Positions 29,801 to 44,800 are shown, counted from the first letter of the stretch. The stretch: DNA of 64,000 nucleotides from Lytechinus pictus (GCF_037042905.1 NC_087258.1:1459001-1523000), one strand, 5' to 3'. Notes: generated from the sequence alone by a model not told the origin. Program-made: numbers and translations.

Positions 29801-32800
29801 GACAAACTGTCGATTTTAGGCCTATTCAAATTTAGGTCAATGTAGGGATATGGTCAGAGCGGGATCCGGCCTTTGATATCGCCGGTGCTAGCCGGCTAGC
29901 GAGATTGTCGATGTAGTCATGGGGTATGAAAATAGCGGGGACGGACTAGGCCCAAACTTCAAGCTTGAAAGTTGAAGTTTAGGCCTAGTCCGTCCCCTCT
30001 ATTTCATCTTCATATGAATAAGTATAATTCTCAGCAGTTTCTTTTATTCAGGAACGCTTTACTTCAGAATAATCAGTGTTGAAATACGATTGACTTAGCA
30101 TTAATATCTGTTATGTTAAGTGTTACTTGTCTAAGTCTTAGATTCTGCCTGGGCTCCCGCCCGCTGCGCGGGCGGGAGCTCTCTGGGTTACATGATGCCA
30201 TGCACTGCAATGGCAATGCCAATGTCAACGTGTTATTTTGTGAAATTACTTAAGCTTAACGAAATACTACAATCATGTAAGTTTACATAGTAAAGACACA
30301 AATATGTTTGACACTCAAGACAAATTTCTTACCTTCAAACACAGCAACTAAACCACCTAATCCCCACTTATTTAGGAGCCTCTCCATCATCAACACTTGC
30401 CCCGGGGACCTCGACACGTCTTTAGACGTGTTCGGGCTGCGCAGCCTGCGCTGCCGCCGCAGTACGGTAACATCAACACCAACTAAGCGGTCGCATGCGC
30501 AGACTGCAGTAAAAAAATCGCAACTTGAGCGAGACGCGGCGCGCGGGAAATTCGAAATCATACTCACCATACATTGAGTGATTCGACCTGAAGTAAAATA
30601 GTTCTTTGATAAAAATAATATATATCACAACGCAAATGAAGTGAAAGACATGGAAAGTTTTAAAATGTTGTTTCTTTCACACTGATTAAATTTGTTTGCT
30701 ATTACAACATTACAAGTATTAGCAAAATAACTATTGATTATTGAACACTGCACACAGTAATATATCCCTCCGCCGTTCAACTTGCATTGCAGTCATTTTG
30801 ATGATGACTCTTTAGGCAAGTTATTTTTCCACTTCATACACCTAGTCATTTTTAACTTCCGGCGCAGTCAAAAAGCCAAAAGGCAAAGTAAACAGTGAAA
30901 GGTTGACCCCATATGCAGTCAAATTTGACTACATCCAGGGTTATTTTGAAATGACTACCCAAACTAGTCAAATTTTGACTACCTATTTTTAAGTGTGTAG
31001 GTTTCTGATGGATCTTAAATGGTTCCTATTGGTCTCATTCCTATAGGATTCTAATGGATTTCTAAGGGACTCGGTCAATCTTTATGGGTATCTATATTCT
31101 ACAAACCCTATAGATTTTCTATTGGTCCTATAGATTTATATAGGTTCGCAAATATCAAATTTCCCTATTGATTTCTATAGGTCCTATAGGTTTCTTAAAG
31201 GTCTTATAGGTTTCTGATGGATCTTAAATGGTTCCTATTGGTCTCATTCCTATAGGATTCTAATGGATTTCTAAGGGACTTGGTCAATCTTTATGGGTAT
31301 CTATATTCTACAAACCCTATAGTTTTCCTCTTGGTCCTATAGATTTATATACGTCCAGAAATATCACATTTTCCTATTGATTTCTATAGCTCTTGTAAGT
31401 TTCCTATAGGTCTCATACTCTCATACATGCCAAGTCTTACATATTAGGCGTGGAAAAACAGTTATGGTTATCTAATTTTATTTCTTAAATGATTATGGTT
31501 TATATCACCAGTTAGTATCTCGTTTTACATAGGCTCACTAAGGATAGTTTTTCTTAAAGAGAAAAAGATTGAAATCTATTCAACCACAAATAATGTTGCA
31601 AGAGTACCAAGACTTATAACTAAACAAGGTTTCACCTGCTCGATACTTCAGTTGGATGCTCAAATAATGTCCGCAGACAAGCGCACCAGACGCTATCACA
31701 TTGACACAAAGCACACCTTAATTGCCTATTTCAGTTCCATTGTTCATCAAGGTGTAAAACATGTAAAAGAAGAATCCCGTTGCTACTTGACCTAATGTAA
31801 TTAAGCAACCAAACATCGAGATCAATTCTAGATTCAGGTGTATCAGATAATTTTAACATTCAAAGGACAATATTAAGTATTATAACATGTAGCCTCAATT
31901 CTTGCTTCTATTTTGAAAGAAATACAAATTGAAAATATAACACAAGTTATCTTTCTCTTAAAAATCCAATTTCAGACAGGTTTAGCAGCTTTAGCATTAA
32001 TGTACACATGTGAGGCAGAGAAACATTTAATTGGCATGACAAAAATATGACTATCAAAGTGCCCAATTCAATCGATCAGTTAAGGGCTACATAATTAGGA
32101 AACTCAGCAATGTAATGTATCCCATCAGCATTCATTGATATACAATTACCAACAGCATCTTTTGCCTGAAAAGCAGTTAATGATTCGGCATAGTTAGTAC
32201 AGATTTTCACATGACCAAGTTCAGATTCAGATTTACGATCAAAAAATGGTGGTTCGTCTTCTAAAATAAGCAACTTCACTATCATAAAACATTGATCATT
32301 TGATGACAAAATCTTTACCAATTTACCAACCCTGCCCTCTGAAAATGTGACTAGTCTGTTATTTCTTTTCATAGTCTCTGTCCTGTATTCAGATGTACAA
32401 AAGAGGAAGCCATTCATTTTAAGCCTGGTAAATGAAACAACTGACTGATTTTCATCGAGGAAATGACCAATGTCAGCAAGCGCCTCCCTTTCTGGATCCG
32501 AACACTGCACAGAACGACCAGAGCCTACAAGCTGGATATGATCTACATGTACATGTAAATCATTTAAGTTACTTTTTAGGTTTAGCATTTTTGATGTGAA
32601 AATTTTGACCCGGGGTGAAATAAAATGATGATCAATGAATAAGGGCAAAGTCTGCAATGTCAGAAATTTTCTCATTACCTGCATTATGAATCCTTTACTC
32701 CCCTGCAATTGACGTTTTATTTTCCAGTTAGCCGACTCAAATGGAAAACAAGAATGGGTCCACAATGGACCCCAGGAATAAACACTCTTGGCAAGGTGAG

Positions 32801-35800
32801 TTAATTGGTGTACATTAAATGTCATTGCGTTTGTCCCATAAAGCAATTGAAAGCGACATACGAATGAAAATAAAAGTACATCACTTTGCTTTATGTCTGC
32901 CAATGATATGGACTTTTGTAGAAGAAGGAAGGAAGCCTTTACAAGAACAATGAAATGCTGTAAGAATTCTTCTGGTAGGATTCCATTTAAACAAATCACA
33001 CCATAGAAAAGCAACCAGGAGTACCATTCAGAAGCTTTCCAATATTTTCGTACAGAAATCGGTCTTGGAGCTCTTGCAACATTACTTGGTGGTTGAATAG
33101 ACTTCAATCTTTTGTCTATAAGAGAGACCATCCTTGGTGAGCCTATGTAAAATGGGCTGCTAGCTGGTGATGCAAACCATAATTCTGAGAGTTGTCTTAC
33201 AACACCCAACAACAAACAGTGCATGAAATCCGGAGGGAAGCCCCAACAAATTGGAAAATTGGACAGATTTATCAAAGCACTTGGGCCTTTGATACCCCTT
33301 ATTGTTCTTCCTTCATTAATTGCCCTTGTCATATCTTCAAGTACTTCGCTATCTGTTCTATCATTGTAATCACAGACATCAAATGGGTACTTAATTACTC
33401 TGTCAACAATTTTACCAGGGTGATAGCAAAGACCACATCCAAAATACCCATTAAATTTCATAGTGTTTTGCATTGCAGCTCTTGCTGGTGCATCAGCACA
33501 ACAACACAGCCCAAAAAGTTTACTGTGGATACGTGATCCTTCATTCATCCAAAAGATTCCTTCTTCTGCTAGCTTGTTGGCTTCGGTTGCAAACTCCTGA
33601 AGAAATATTTCCATTTTTGGTTCCTTATCTCCAAACCAAACACCAGCAAGGATTAAGTTTTTGAATCTCAATCGTGGTGGTAATTCATTTATCATAATGA
33701 ATATTGGCCATATTGAGAACTTAGAGGATTTGAATACTGGCAACCCATCTGAGTTAAAACAATATGAGAAATTATGTTTATTGCTGAGGGGTTGCCCATC
33801 TTCCATCATAGTTTTATAAACACTCCCATCGTAGATATCTTCGGTATTGTCCCTTTTCATCTTAGATCTACTATCACGATAAAATAAATGTGGATTTATA
33901 TCTCTTCGCTGAAAGAGGGATTTTACTTGGGAGCATAGATTTGCTGTCACAAAAAAGTTTCCTTTACTAAGGTCAGACACGATACAGGCCTTGTTACAGT
34001 GTGGACATGATAAATTATCATCTGATACACCTGAATATGAGCGCACAAATGCATAGCAGTATAAACAATAAAAGTGGAAACGGAGTTGTATTACATTGTT
34101 ACAAAAAATAAGTTTCATTATAGACTTGACTGATTTGAATACATGCTTGCCTATGAGAATGTTCATTAGTTCCAGTAGATCACCTACTGCCAACGCCGAC
34201 AGGCAATGTTTCATAACAAACGACAATATAAGTATCAATGCTTCTGCCTTTGAAACTTTTGACCCTTCAAACAGAGAGTCATTCAAAGTATCATCAATCA
34301 TGATGGATTCATCATTATTGTTACTATCGCTGTTCTCGTCACTGCTACCTTGATTAATTCCCATATCAACTTCCTCTTCTGCATCCCACCATTCCTCAAT
34401 GTCAGTTTCATCATCACTGTTATTAAGAGATGCTGATCTATCAGGATAAATGTCGTCAACTGTATCCTCAACGTCAAAATTTCTATCATCTAGAAAGTCA
34501 CTGAATACATCTTGATGGTCAATATCTTGTGAAATGGAAGTTACAGAGCCATTCAAATCACCAGCATCACCTTCATCTTGTATGTCATCTATAGCAACTA
34601 AGTTATCATGTCTGTTCTCTCCATTTAGAGTGCTTATCACACTTTTATCTTCTCCACAAACATCTGAAATTGAAAAAGATTTAACATGAACATATTCATA
34701 GAAATATTTCATTAATGCTGGTCTTGCTAGATGACACTGATATTGAAATACATGTACACATCCATTTTCATTTTCATCTTGGATTTGAATAAATATGCAA
34801 TCAGCTTTCAATCCTTGTCTCTATTACAAAAGGGAAAATGAAGGAAACTGTAACACTGAATGGGGTCCAATCATAATGAAATTATTGTTTATTTTTTACT
34901 ATGCAAACATGTAACTTCACCAATAAAATAAGATTTAATGCTTGAAATAAAAAAACAAATGTAAATTGCAAAACAATGTGCCACTTTCTTTCCTGGAAAT
35001 CTAGAATGGCCTTCTGTAGGAGTACGACAAATTTATTCGTTGTGGGGATAAATCATAAATACAAAGAAGGCTTCTGCAAATAAATGGGGGAAAATTGGCC
35101 CCAAAATCAGGCAAATTTAGGAGTGGCTTAGAAAAATTGAAGCTCCTCCTTGGTCATGTCGGATGTCTGGAAAACATCAATGCAGGCCTACATGGTTTCC
35201 CTTCTTTGAGAATTATGAATTATGAAGTTTTATTTCACAAACCTGGATAGTCAACGTCAGAAGCAATCATTTCTGCCATAGAAGACAACAAATCAGAATC
35301 GGCAACAGACGCTTCTGTGTTTTGGCAGTCATCCTGTACAAAAGTAACAAGAAGACAAAGATGCATCTGCATTATTAACCAAAAATATTTCATTTGAAAT
35401 AGGACATAGACTAAATAGAGAGTGGAGGGAGGGGGCATGTGCACACACACACACACCCAAGTGGCTGAACCACTGGCCATAATAGCATCCTAGGTAACAA
35501 ATAAAACTAAGGAAAAAATTATTAAAGGATAATAATTTAGCTTTCAATTGATGCTCATACAAATTTCATTCAAATCTACATCAGAATTCATTTTGTTAAT
35601 ATTAAAGTTTTTCCTATTAGGCTAGGCCTAAAGGGGAAGTTCACCCTGAAGAAAAGTTTGTGGTAAAAATATAAGAAAAATAAAATATATATATATTGAA
35701 GGTTTGAGAAAAATGTGTTAAACCAAACACGAAAGGGATGGTCCAGCTAGACTGGAGATATTTATTTCTCAATAAATATAGTACAATTCACAGAGCAAAG

Positions 35801-38800
35801 TGCTGAAAATTTGATAAAAATTGAATAGTAAAGTCATTAAATTCTAAAGATTTGCATTATAGTATACCCAATTGTTGTGTGTCCGGACGATCAATTTTTA
35901 GGAAGTCATTTGAAAAAATTTACAGTCGAAGTTTCATCAATTTTTAGTACAAATTGTAGGAAATATTATAGAGAACAAAATAGAAGATGATTACAGCTAT
36001 CAAATTAATATTTTTAGGGTAATCAACAAAAAAGAAGGCTTCAAAAATATAAAGTGTCCGGACACCCGACCCCCCCCCCCCCCCCCCCCCAATCATACCG
36101 AATACGTCTTAGGAAAAAACTATATGGCTAAAATAATGTGCCTGTAGATCTACTACTAGAGTCTACATAGACTAATATTTAGGGTTTAACGTGGGAGAAA
36201 GACTTTACTTACCGATTCTGAACTTGAAGTACAAATAATCGTCCTTGGTCTTGATCTTTTCCTCCTCACATGTCTCGTTTTGCTCCTGCCCGATATACGG
36301 TTGTCCATGTTAATCAACTCTTCACTGGAAGTGGAAGTAAATTCGCCATTTCTAGCGGGAGACCTAAGGCGCTCTTGCTGCTCCACGGAGACTTCTTCAT
36401 CCTCAGAGTTTGCATGTTGGCTGCTGCCGCAAGTGAGGTCGGAAGGGGTTGATTTGTTAGCTCTTTTCTTTCTCCACAAAGTCATGGTTGGAACAGCAGC
36501 AGTGCTATTTGGTTCGAGGTATAACTTGAACCTCTTCTTAGATTGTTTACATTCCATTCCGGGATAGGCTGACCAGTGCGGAAGATATGCTAACGACAAT
36601 ATTAATACCGAAAGGCGAATGTTATCAATCAGTACACCTGTCTCCTCTCTCTCTCTCTCCCCCCTCTGGATTGTTTGTAGGGAGAGCACGTGCGGCGCGC
36701 TAGCTTAGCTCTGTATCATGCATTATATAACTATGCTCTGTACCTTTTTTTCGCGCGCGAAATAATTTCTGGCATAGACAATGTTTCACACGGCTCCCCT
36801 CACGTTTAGGCCTACACTTTTCTACAAATGTATAATTATTGATATAAAAAATATAGCCACAATATTTTTTTCCTAAAAAGTCAATTTATTTGTTTTATTT
36901 ACATTATATTAAATCATAAAATGAATCTCAATTATACCAAACCGGCAATACCTCGATTCAATCCACCGTCATGTGTACCGCATCCATCTGCTGATGCATA
37001 TTTTGCTGATGCAGCATGGAGCTACTAAATAAGCTAGCGCGGGCTTTTTTGCAAGCGCAGCAACGGACGGGTGTACATGTATAATTTTCCAACCGTTCGG
37101 CGGCCGGCTTTGTTATGTAACCCTGAACCAATCATGCACAATCGAATCTCACCCATTCACTTTTCAGTTGGTTTCACTCAAAGTGTTAAACGCCATATCG
37201 ATCGTGTTCAGAGTTGGTCTATACTCTATTAGAGTTGGTAACTTTTGCAGTGATTTTGTTTTTCTTTTGCCTTTACTTATCATCTATACGCGACCGCTAA
37301 AGTTTCGCTAAACTTTAACTATATTTGCATTTGTCAAAAATATCGTGATCCTTGCCAAGATGGTTACATTCAACTTTGCCTACGTTCGTTATCGGGATGA
37401 CCAAGAGACGGCGATTGTTAACGTGAAGGACATAAGCAAGTTTGACCAAGCAACTCATGAGCCCTCCCGTTGCTACTGGGTTTTATGGAGTAAAAAGAAG
37501 GAAAATGACACTGGCAGTGGTGATGACGAAAAAATGGAAATCGACGACGATGAAAACAGACCACGCTACTACAAAGCACAAATACTGCTGCTCGGAGGTG
37601 AGCTAAATTTATAATGTCCGATCCAACTGTTAAAGTTTAAAAATTCAAATGAGACTACTTGAGAAAGTTGAGATGGCTTATTGAACTGAAAATAAAATAT
37701 TGAAAAAATATCAATATAGATCGGGATATAGATTGATATAGTGAGTTATAAGCTAGCTAACTACATTGACTACAATCACTGTTTTTTCATGATAATGTTA
37801 GTGTCGTTGATACTCTGAAGTTGCTGTCTAATAATTTGCAATTTATTTAATGTAATATTGCTAGCTCGTTTAATATTTGTCGCTTTTATACCAAATCCAT
37901 TAAAACAATTATTTTGCACTAGATCTAGACCTACTTAATTTTTCTTGAGGAGAGGGTTATACATGTACGTTAAAGAGTTAAATTATGATTAACAAGTTAC
38001 AAGACTAGTCCCCTATATTGGACTAAAATTTGATTTGTTTTACTACTACTAGGTCAACTATAATGTGGCATTTTAAATTCTAGAATGACATCATAAATTC
38101 ATTTCAGAAACTGAAGAAGAGTTGACTGAAAGGATCGCAAATGGGCCTAGACTTAAAATTCCAAAAGTAATCGATTCTAGTATCGAATCTATGACAGAGT
38201 CAGAGGATGATGACTGTCCAGGTCCATCTCAACAGAAGAGGAAGCTGGAGGAAGAACAACATCTTAATGTAAAGTTATATATATGTTTTGTCTCTTTCCT
38301 TTATCTGTTTTCAATTGCTGCAGCATACATCATGCATCAGTATAATTAATTTATCGTTCAGTTTACTTGTTTCATAAATTTTGTTCAACTTGAAATTGAT
38401 ATTCATGTTATATAATTGAATTACATCTGTTAAGCCATGAAGGATTAGGGATGTACATAAAATTAATAGTTTTATTCATGCTGTTCAAGTAAACGTCATG
38501 CTATTCTTAATAAATTGGAAAATATACACATAGAATTATATATATATATTTAGAGGATGTCTTACTTGAAGAAGATAGGGATCAACACAGAAAGGCAGTG
38601 ATTTTGAATAGAGAAAGGTCTTAAGTTTGTGCTTGCTTTGGATGTTGACCACAACCAGGAGAAGATAATCCGGACACAAAATATGCTATTAGCAGAGTAT
38701 TGTTGTTGCTGCTCCTTTTGATAGGATTAACTTGAAGGCTTAAACAAAGGAAAGTAATTTCCTGAGGCTCTATTCTGAAACCTCAAAGGATATATCTTAT

Positions 38801-41800
38801 TACTGCTGAAAAGAAGTAATTTTAAGAGTGGGAAAGTATTTGAATTGAGGGAAGTTACTAAAAAGTTCTATACCTGAATACAGTGATATTTATGAGGGTC
38901 TATACTTTTATTCATTTTCTTTGCATACAGAAAGAAAAGACTATCACAGCAAAGAAAAGTAAAGATGCTGCCTTGAAAAATATCATGGCTAAAAAGATTA
39001 ACGAGAGGAGCAACTCCTCGTCATTTGCCTCAAGTATGAGTACAAGTAAGACTACAAAAACGGCTGTAGTAAAAAAGACGAACACAACGACCACCACTCC
39101 TGTCATCCCTTCCAATTCTTCCAATTCTTCCTGTGCAAACTGTAAGATTCAGTCTTCAAAACTAAAAAAACTGACTGAAAAAAACGAATCCCTCGAGGAA
39201 GAGGTGGCCCGTCTATCTGAATTAAACAGGAGGCTCCAAGTTGAGGTCTTGGACAAGTTTAATACAGGTAACTATACTCATGTTCATATTATATTAATAT
39301 TGTCCACAATGCAGGCCATAATTAAAGCAGGAAAAATGCTATAAAATTTCAATGCTCATTAAAAAAAACATATTCATAGACCCTTCATGAGTGCTGAAGA
39401 TACATAATTGGTCATATTATTGGAGAAAACAAATGTTTCAAATTAAGATTTTTCATTGTCTAAGCTCCATGTCCAGTCAATTCGGGTCACTAGTCTTAGC
39501 TTTATCTTCAATCGATTTTGTTTTGGTTCTTTTATTTCGGGTCACTATAGTTTTTCTCTTCAATTGATTTTTGTTTGTTCTTATTTTGTTAATATCAGTG
39601 ACTGGAATAAGCACAGCTACGACTGGAAGAACTTCCCAGACGGGCCAGACCCCAGGCATTTCAGCTGCAGATGATCCAGCTAGGAAAGATTCAGAAGTCA
39701 AATATATGGCTCAAGACGGACAGGTAGGCCAATAAGCTTACTCTCTGAATTCTTCACATCATAATCGATTACATTGGGGGGGGGTTCAAAATCATAATTT
39801 GAAAATAATATTGAGATTTTTTTGATTTACCCTCACTACTATCTTATGATTATTTTTTTTTTCTGAACAATTTAGATTAATAATATTTAAATTTGTCTAC
39901 TAGATCCAACTATGCTGTCTGATAACCTCATAACCATTTGACAAATCAAACTAATCAGCTCATGTTGATATTATAAATTGCTTCTGTGATTTGGACCCCC
40001 TTTTTTATTTATGAATTATTGTTAAGATTGTCACCTTGCATGTTTTCCAGGTTACAAATAAATGCTCTGCATGACTACACAACCTAGGCTGACCTGATAA
40101 TGGAAATTCCCTCAGCAATTACTTGGCAATGTTTTACCAAGTATTCTTGATTGAAAATAATAATTTCCATGGATGATAGCAAAGTCGGGGAAACAAAAGA
40201 CTGAAAATTGTATGAAAATCATAACAAAGTGGTACATGTTAATGTTTTTATTTAATTCATTAAGCAGTTTTGAATACGTCCTCATGAATATTCAATGCAA
40301 AGGCTGATTATAATGTCTTATCTCCACTAATAACTTTTTATTTCATCATATGAAATTAAATGAACATGAATTTAATGTTTGTCCCTCAAGAATTAAAAAA
40401 GAATATGAAATAAGTACAATGTATTAGAATATCTATTCTGCTACAAGGAATGTTCACATCTTAGGATAATTCTGATTTCGTATTAACATAATATATAAGG
40501 ATTAAAAGAAAGTTGGGATATGAAATTATCATCCAATTTCTTACGGATATTCATGAGAGGGTTTTTTTTTAGTCTGGAGTACCCCTTTAATACATGTATA
40601 TTAAGATGTGCAATGTAAATTGACATGCATAATCTATTTTAATACATATATCCCCCTTTCAGGTTTCCTTGGGGGAAGGAATAAAAATCCCGAAGGAAAA
40701 GTTCGATACAATTGCTAGTGAGACTCGCAATTCTTTAGTCGTCAAGAACATGGCCGTCGCCATATGGGGGACAGAGACTTTGAGGAATCGATCAGTCACT
40801 GGAAAGGCAAGCAATCGGTTCAAGGAAAGGCAGCCTCTTCCAGCTCTAGAACCTGCAAAGGTCAAGGCTCTGAAAGGTAGTCTTATAGTAACATACACGT
40901 ACAATGCATTATTTTATCTCGATACTTACAACAGGAATGCCTAGACAAATTTTTCAAATTATAGTTTAGGTTTTGGTACATATGATTAAGAGCTTATATC
41001 GCCTGTACTTCTTGTACACGTAGCAAAATCAACTTTTGTAATTGTCTATCAGTAATGTAGCATGTATGTCATAGCGTACCTTCATCCACTTCAAATTGCC
41101 ATTTCTTAATTACATGCTTGTAGGCTTGTAGCTCAAATAGTAATATAATGTAAATGTACTTTTCAATGAAAATTAAAATTTTTATGGTGTGCTTCCTTTT
41201 ATAATATCTTCTTTTTTGCATCTCTGAATTTTATTTATTTGTATTTCTTATTTTTTGTTTGTTTGTTTCTATGAATCCTATATTTTAGATTTCTTCGAAT
41301 ATCATCTGGGGAAGCAGCCCCTTCAACCTGCAGAAAAACACAAAGAAATGAAGGAATTCTCAAGGTACCTAAGGGAAAAAATTCAAGACCTGAAACCGAA
41401 AAAATTGGCTCCGACGGTTGCTGAAGATCAGTAATATTCTTTTTCCCCCTCTAACTTGAAATACCCCCACCCATCTAACACCCTGTTCATTTAATTGACA
41501 TGACATATTAGAACCCATTTTTATATTATCAGCCAAATGGTCACTTAACTGTTATAATAATAATAATAATAATAATAATAATGTAACTTGTAAAGTGCCA
41601 TCATCAGACACATCAATTTCTACCTCCTGTAAGAAAAGTATTTGTATTCATCATCTTGCCTAAAAAAAACTGGAATTAGTAGAATTTACATGATACATTG
41701 TGAAGGTGTTCGCATTTAATGCCGTAACTATACATTTTTAAGAACACAGTTGGTAACTCTTTTTTCGTTGACAAGCTTTAATCAAACCCACAACTGTATT

Positions 41801-44800
41801 TTAATTTCTTTGTTGTATTTTTTTCACTTTGTGCTGGAAGTCTGCCACATACACAGCGTTTGAGGGTGTGACACTATCACTTTGTGCTGGAAGTCTGCCA
41901 CATACGCAGCGTTTGAAGGTGTGACACTATCACTTTGTGCTGGAAGTCTGCCACATACGCAGCGTTTGAAGGTGTGACACTATCACTTTGTGCTGGAAGT
42001 CTGCCACATACGCAGCGTTTGAAGGTGTGACACTATCACTTTGTGCTGGAAGTCTGCCACATACGCAGCGTTTGAAGGTGTGACACTATCACTTTGTGCT
42101 GGAAGTCTGCCACATACGCAGTGTTTGAAGGTGTGACACTATCACTTTGTGCTGGAAGTCTGCCACATACGCAGCGTTTGAAGGTGTGACACTATCACTT
42201 TATGCTGGAAGTCTGCCACATACGCAGTGTTTGATGAACAATTTGCATAATAATTCTATTGAAATAGGTGTTGAAATTAGTTGTTATTGCTGACCAGGAC
42301 TCTAATAATATCGTAAATGTTTGAAATGTAAAGTGGAGTCCTGTTTTCGTACTCTCGAGAGTGCTCAAGGCGCTATTAGAAAGTTAAGAAGAAAATAGAA
42401 AGGTTTTTAGCTGACATTTAACAGAATCAACAGAGCTGCAGGTTTTTATGTTTTCAGGAAGGCTATTCCAAAAAGTGGGACATGCGTAAGCAAAGTTATC
42501 AGAAGTTTGTTTTGATATCATATATTTGTGAAAATCAGAGAAACATATTGAAGAAGGTTAGATGAGAAATATGTCAAAGAAAAAAACAGTAATTTTAATT
42601 TTCATTTTGTGACAGATGGGCAGCTCCTTCATTATTTTTGGTGGATATAAATTACCAATATTTTCATTTTCTCAATAATTGGAAATTTATTATATATGTA
42701 GGTTGTGGACGGGGATGTGAATTTATCATCAGACACATCAATTTCTACCTTCTGTAAGAAAAGTATTTGTATTCATCATCATTCCTCACAAAAACTGGAA
42801 TGAGTAGAATTTACATAACATGATACATTGCGAAGGTGCTCGCATTTAATGCCGTAACTTTACCTTTTTAAGAAATCATACAGTTGGTAACTCTTTATTC
42901 TTTGACAAGCTTTAATCAAACCCACACCTGTATTTTAATTTCTTTGTTATATTTTTTTCTTCACCAAAACATACTTATCGTTAGAGTAGACATATATTTT
43001 AAAGCAGTAGATATGTAAACAAATTACTGAAAATGGTACCAAGTTATGATATATACATTAAAAACCTATACTTCTTCTGATAAGAAGGCTCTGCTAATTA
43101 TAAAATGATTTGCTTACGTGAACTCATTTATTTATTTGTAAAAGATCTGTATTTTAATTATCCCAATTCAATGCCTCAAACTAAACTATTATTCCGTATG
43201 TATTTTGTGTTTAGTTTTAGTTTTTTAGTTTATTTTTTAATCTTATTGAGTATGAATATCATGGTCTGTATTTCAGTCGAAGTTCTTAAATCAATCGGAC
43301 AAACTTACCAAAAAACTTGACTCCTGTATTCTAAAAAAACGTGTTTTGGGCAAATTTCTTTCAGCTCATATACCAAAGTTTTATGTGTGCTAAAAGTAAA
43401 AATATTTTTGTTTAACTACATTTTTTGTGCATTCATCATGATGAAGAGCACATCATTTACATTGTATTAGGAGTAGGGATGAAAAGGTGATTTTTTAAAA
43501 ATATTTTTGTATATTATAATGTATTTCATGAAATGGAATTCATGTGCACTATATACCAAGCATCAGCCTACATTATTGGTGAAATTCATACAAAACACTT
43601 GAAAATTTGTAAAGCTATACAACCATATTGAAGTTAGTATATTCATTTCAATGTGGTTGTATAGCTTGACAAATTCTCAAATGTTCTATATCAATTTCAC
43701 CAATAATGTGCATGTATGCTGATGCTTGGTATAGTGCACAACAATTCTTTATGTATTGTATGGATGCTGATGTTCTGAAATTATCATAAGTACTATGTTT
43801 GGCACTGTTCTTGTGATCAAAGCTTACTGTTACTGCCAATTGAAGTGTACTGTATGCCAATACTTAATTTTTATCTTTTCTATACCTAGCATATATTGTA
43901 CTATGTCGTGTGCGATAAAACTTCATACCCTGGAAATGGTGTAAAGAATCGCAAGAGCAAATCTGACCAATCAAAAAACCTTGTTTGATATAACCTACAT
44001 TATGCTATATAAAGAAGATAAAAATACGCTGCATTGAAATGCACCACATTCAAATGATATATGCAATAATTACTGACCTATTTGAATTCGTAATATTGAA
44101 ACGTCGCTTTATATTTTATTTTTTTTTAACTTACTTAATGCATAATGCCTACATTAATCAACATGGACATAAACTTAAAAATGGAACGTTAATACTTACA
44201 CTGTATGTAAGGATTTATTGATTTGTCAAACTTCTTATCATTTGCTAAACTTCCAAGTGGTAAAGACTTTCCTACTATATTTAAAATGTTTGAATTATAT
44301 TGCTAACTTTTTGTGCTTGCAGCTTCATGTGATTTTCACTTTATGAAGGCAACCTGGGAAAACATGATATATTTTACAAATTGGAAATCTTTGTTAGCAT
44401 TGCATTGCTGATTTGTGATTCAGTGAATAAAATCACCCATGAAATGAGCTCTAGAGACTTTCAGACATTGAATTATTTCATTTGAATATTTCCAAATTAC
44501 CATTGACTATCTTTTCCAGAAAAGGTGTTTGCAACAAGGATATTCTTAATGCTGATCAGTACCATTAGCTGCAGGCATATCGTTATCACTTTCATGAACG
44601 TTCACATATATTTCTGATAAAAATGCATTAAGGCTATTTAAAAGTATGTGACTGAACCAACATACCATTATAGTACTGAATCTAGGAAACACAGTGATAG
44701 AGTTGAATTATGAGAAATTCTAGATATCTAAACATTTTTTATTCAGTTTTCATTGATTTCCGCCTCTTCAGACGCTTCATGAAGTCAGTTACGATATGAA

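Larger units (their letters stand above)
19662..30997. mobile_element. Inner TIR transposon carrying a SAMD3-like gene (11,336 bp)
   Basis: The left end is CACACTTAAAAATAGGTAGT and the right end is its complement, ending CCTATTTTTAAGTGTG. TA flanks both ends (19660-19661 and 30998-30999). The flanking 209-bp tandem repeat supplies the empty site: CTTATAGGTTTC is split into CTTATA and TAGGTTTC, so the limits are known to the base. About 0.3 kb inside the left end and 0.1 kb inside the right end are subterminal repeats built from TAGTCAAA / TTTGACTAC. The only gene recognised inside is SAMD3-like on the minus strand. No transposase was found, so the element is probably mobilised in trans; superfamily unknown. 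Confidence 0.88.

Noticed and set aside
34664-34811. N-terminal extension of the transposase frame up to the ATG at 34811
   Set aside because: A good acceptor ends at 34664 and joins exon 35243-35333 in phase, giving a longer protein with an upstream start; the extension is probably intron.
41825-42238. CRISPR-like regular repeat
   Set aside because: Units are contiguous 53-bp minisatellite copies without unique spacers, in a eukaryotic genome.
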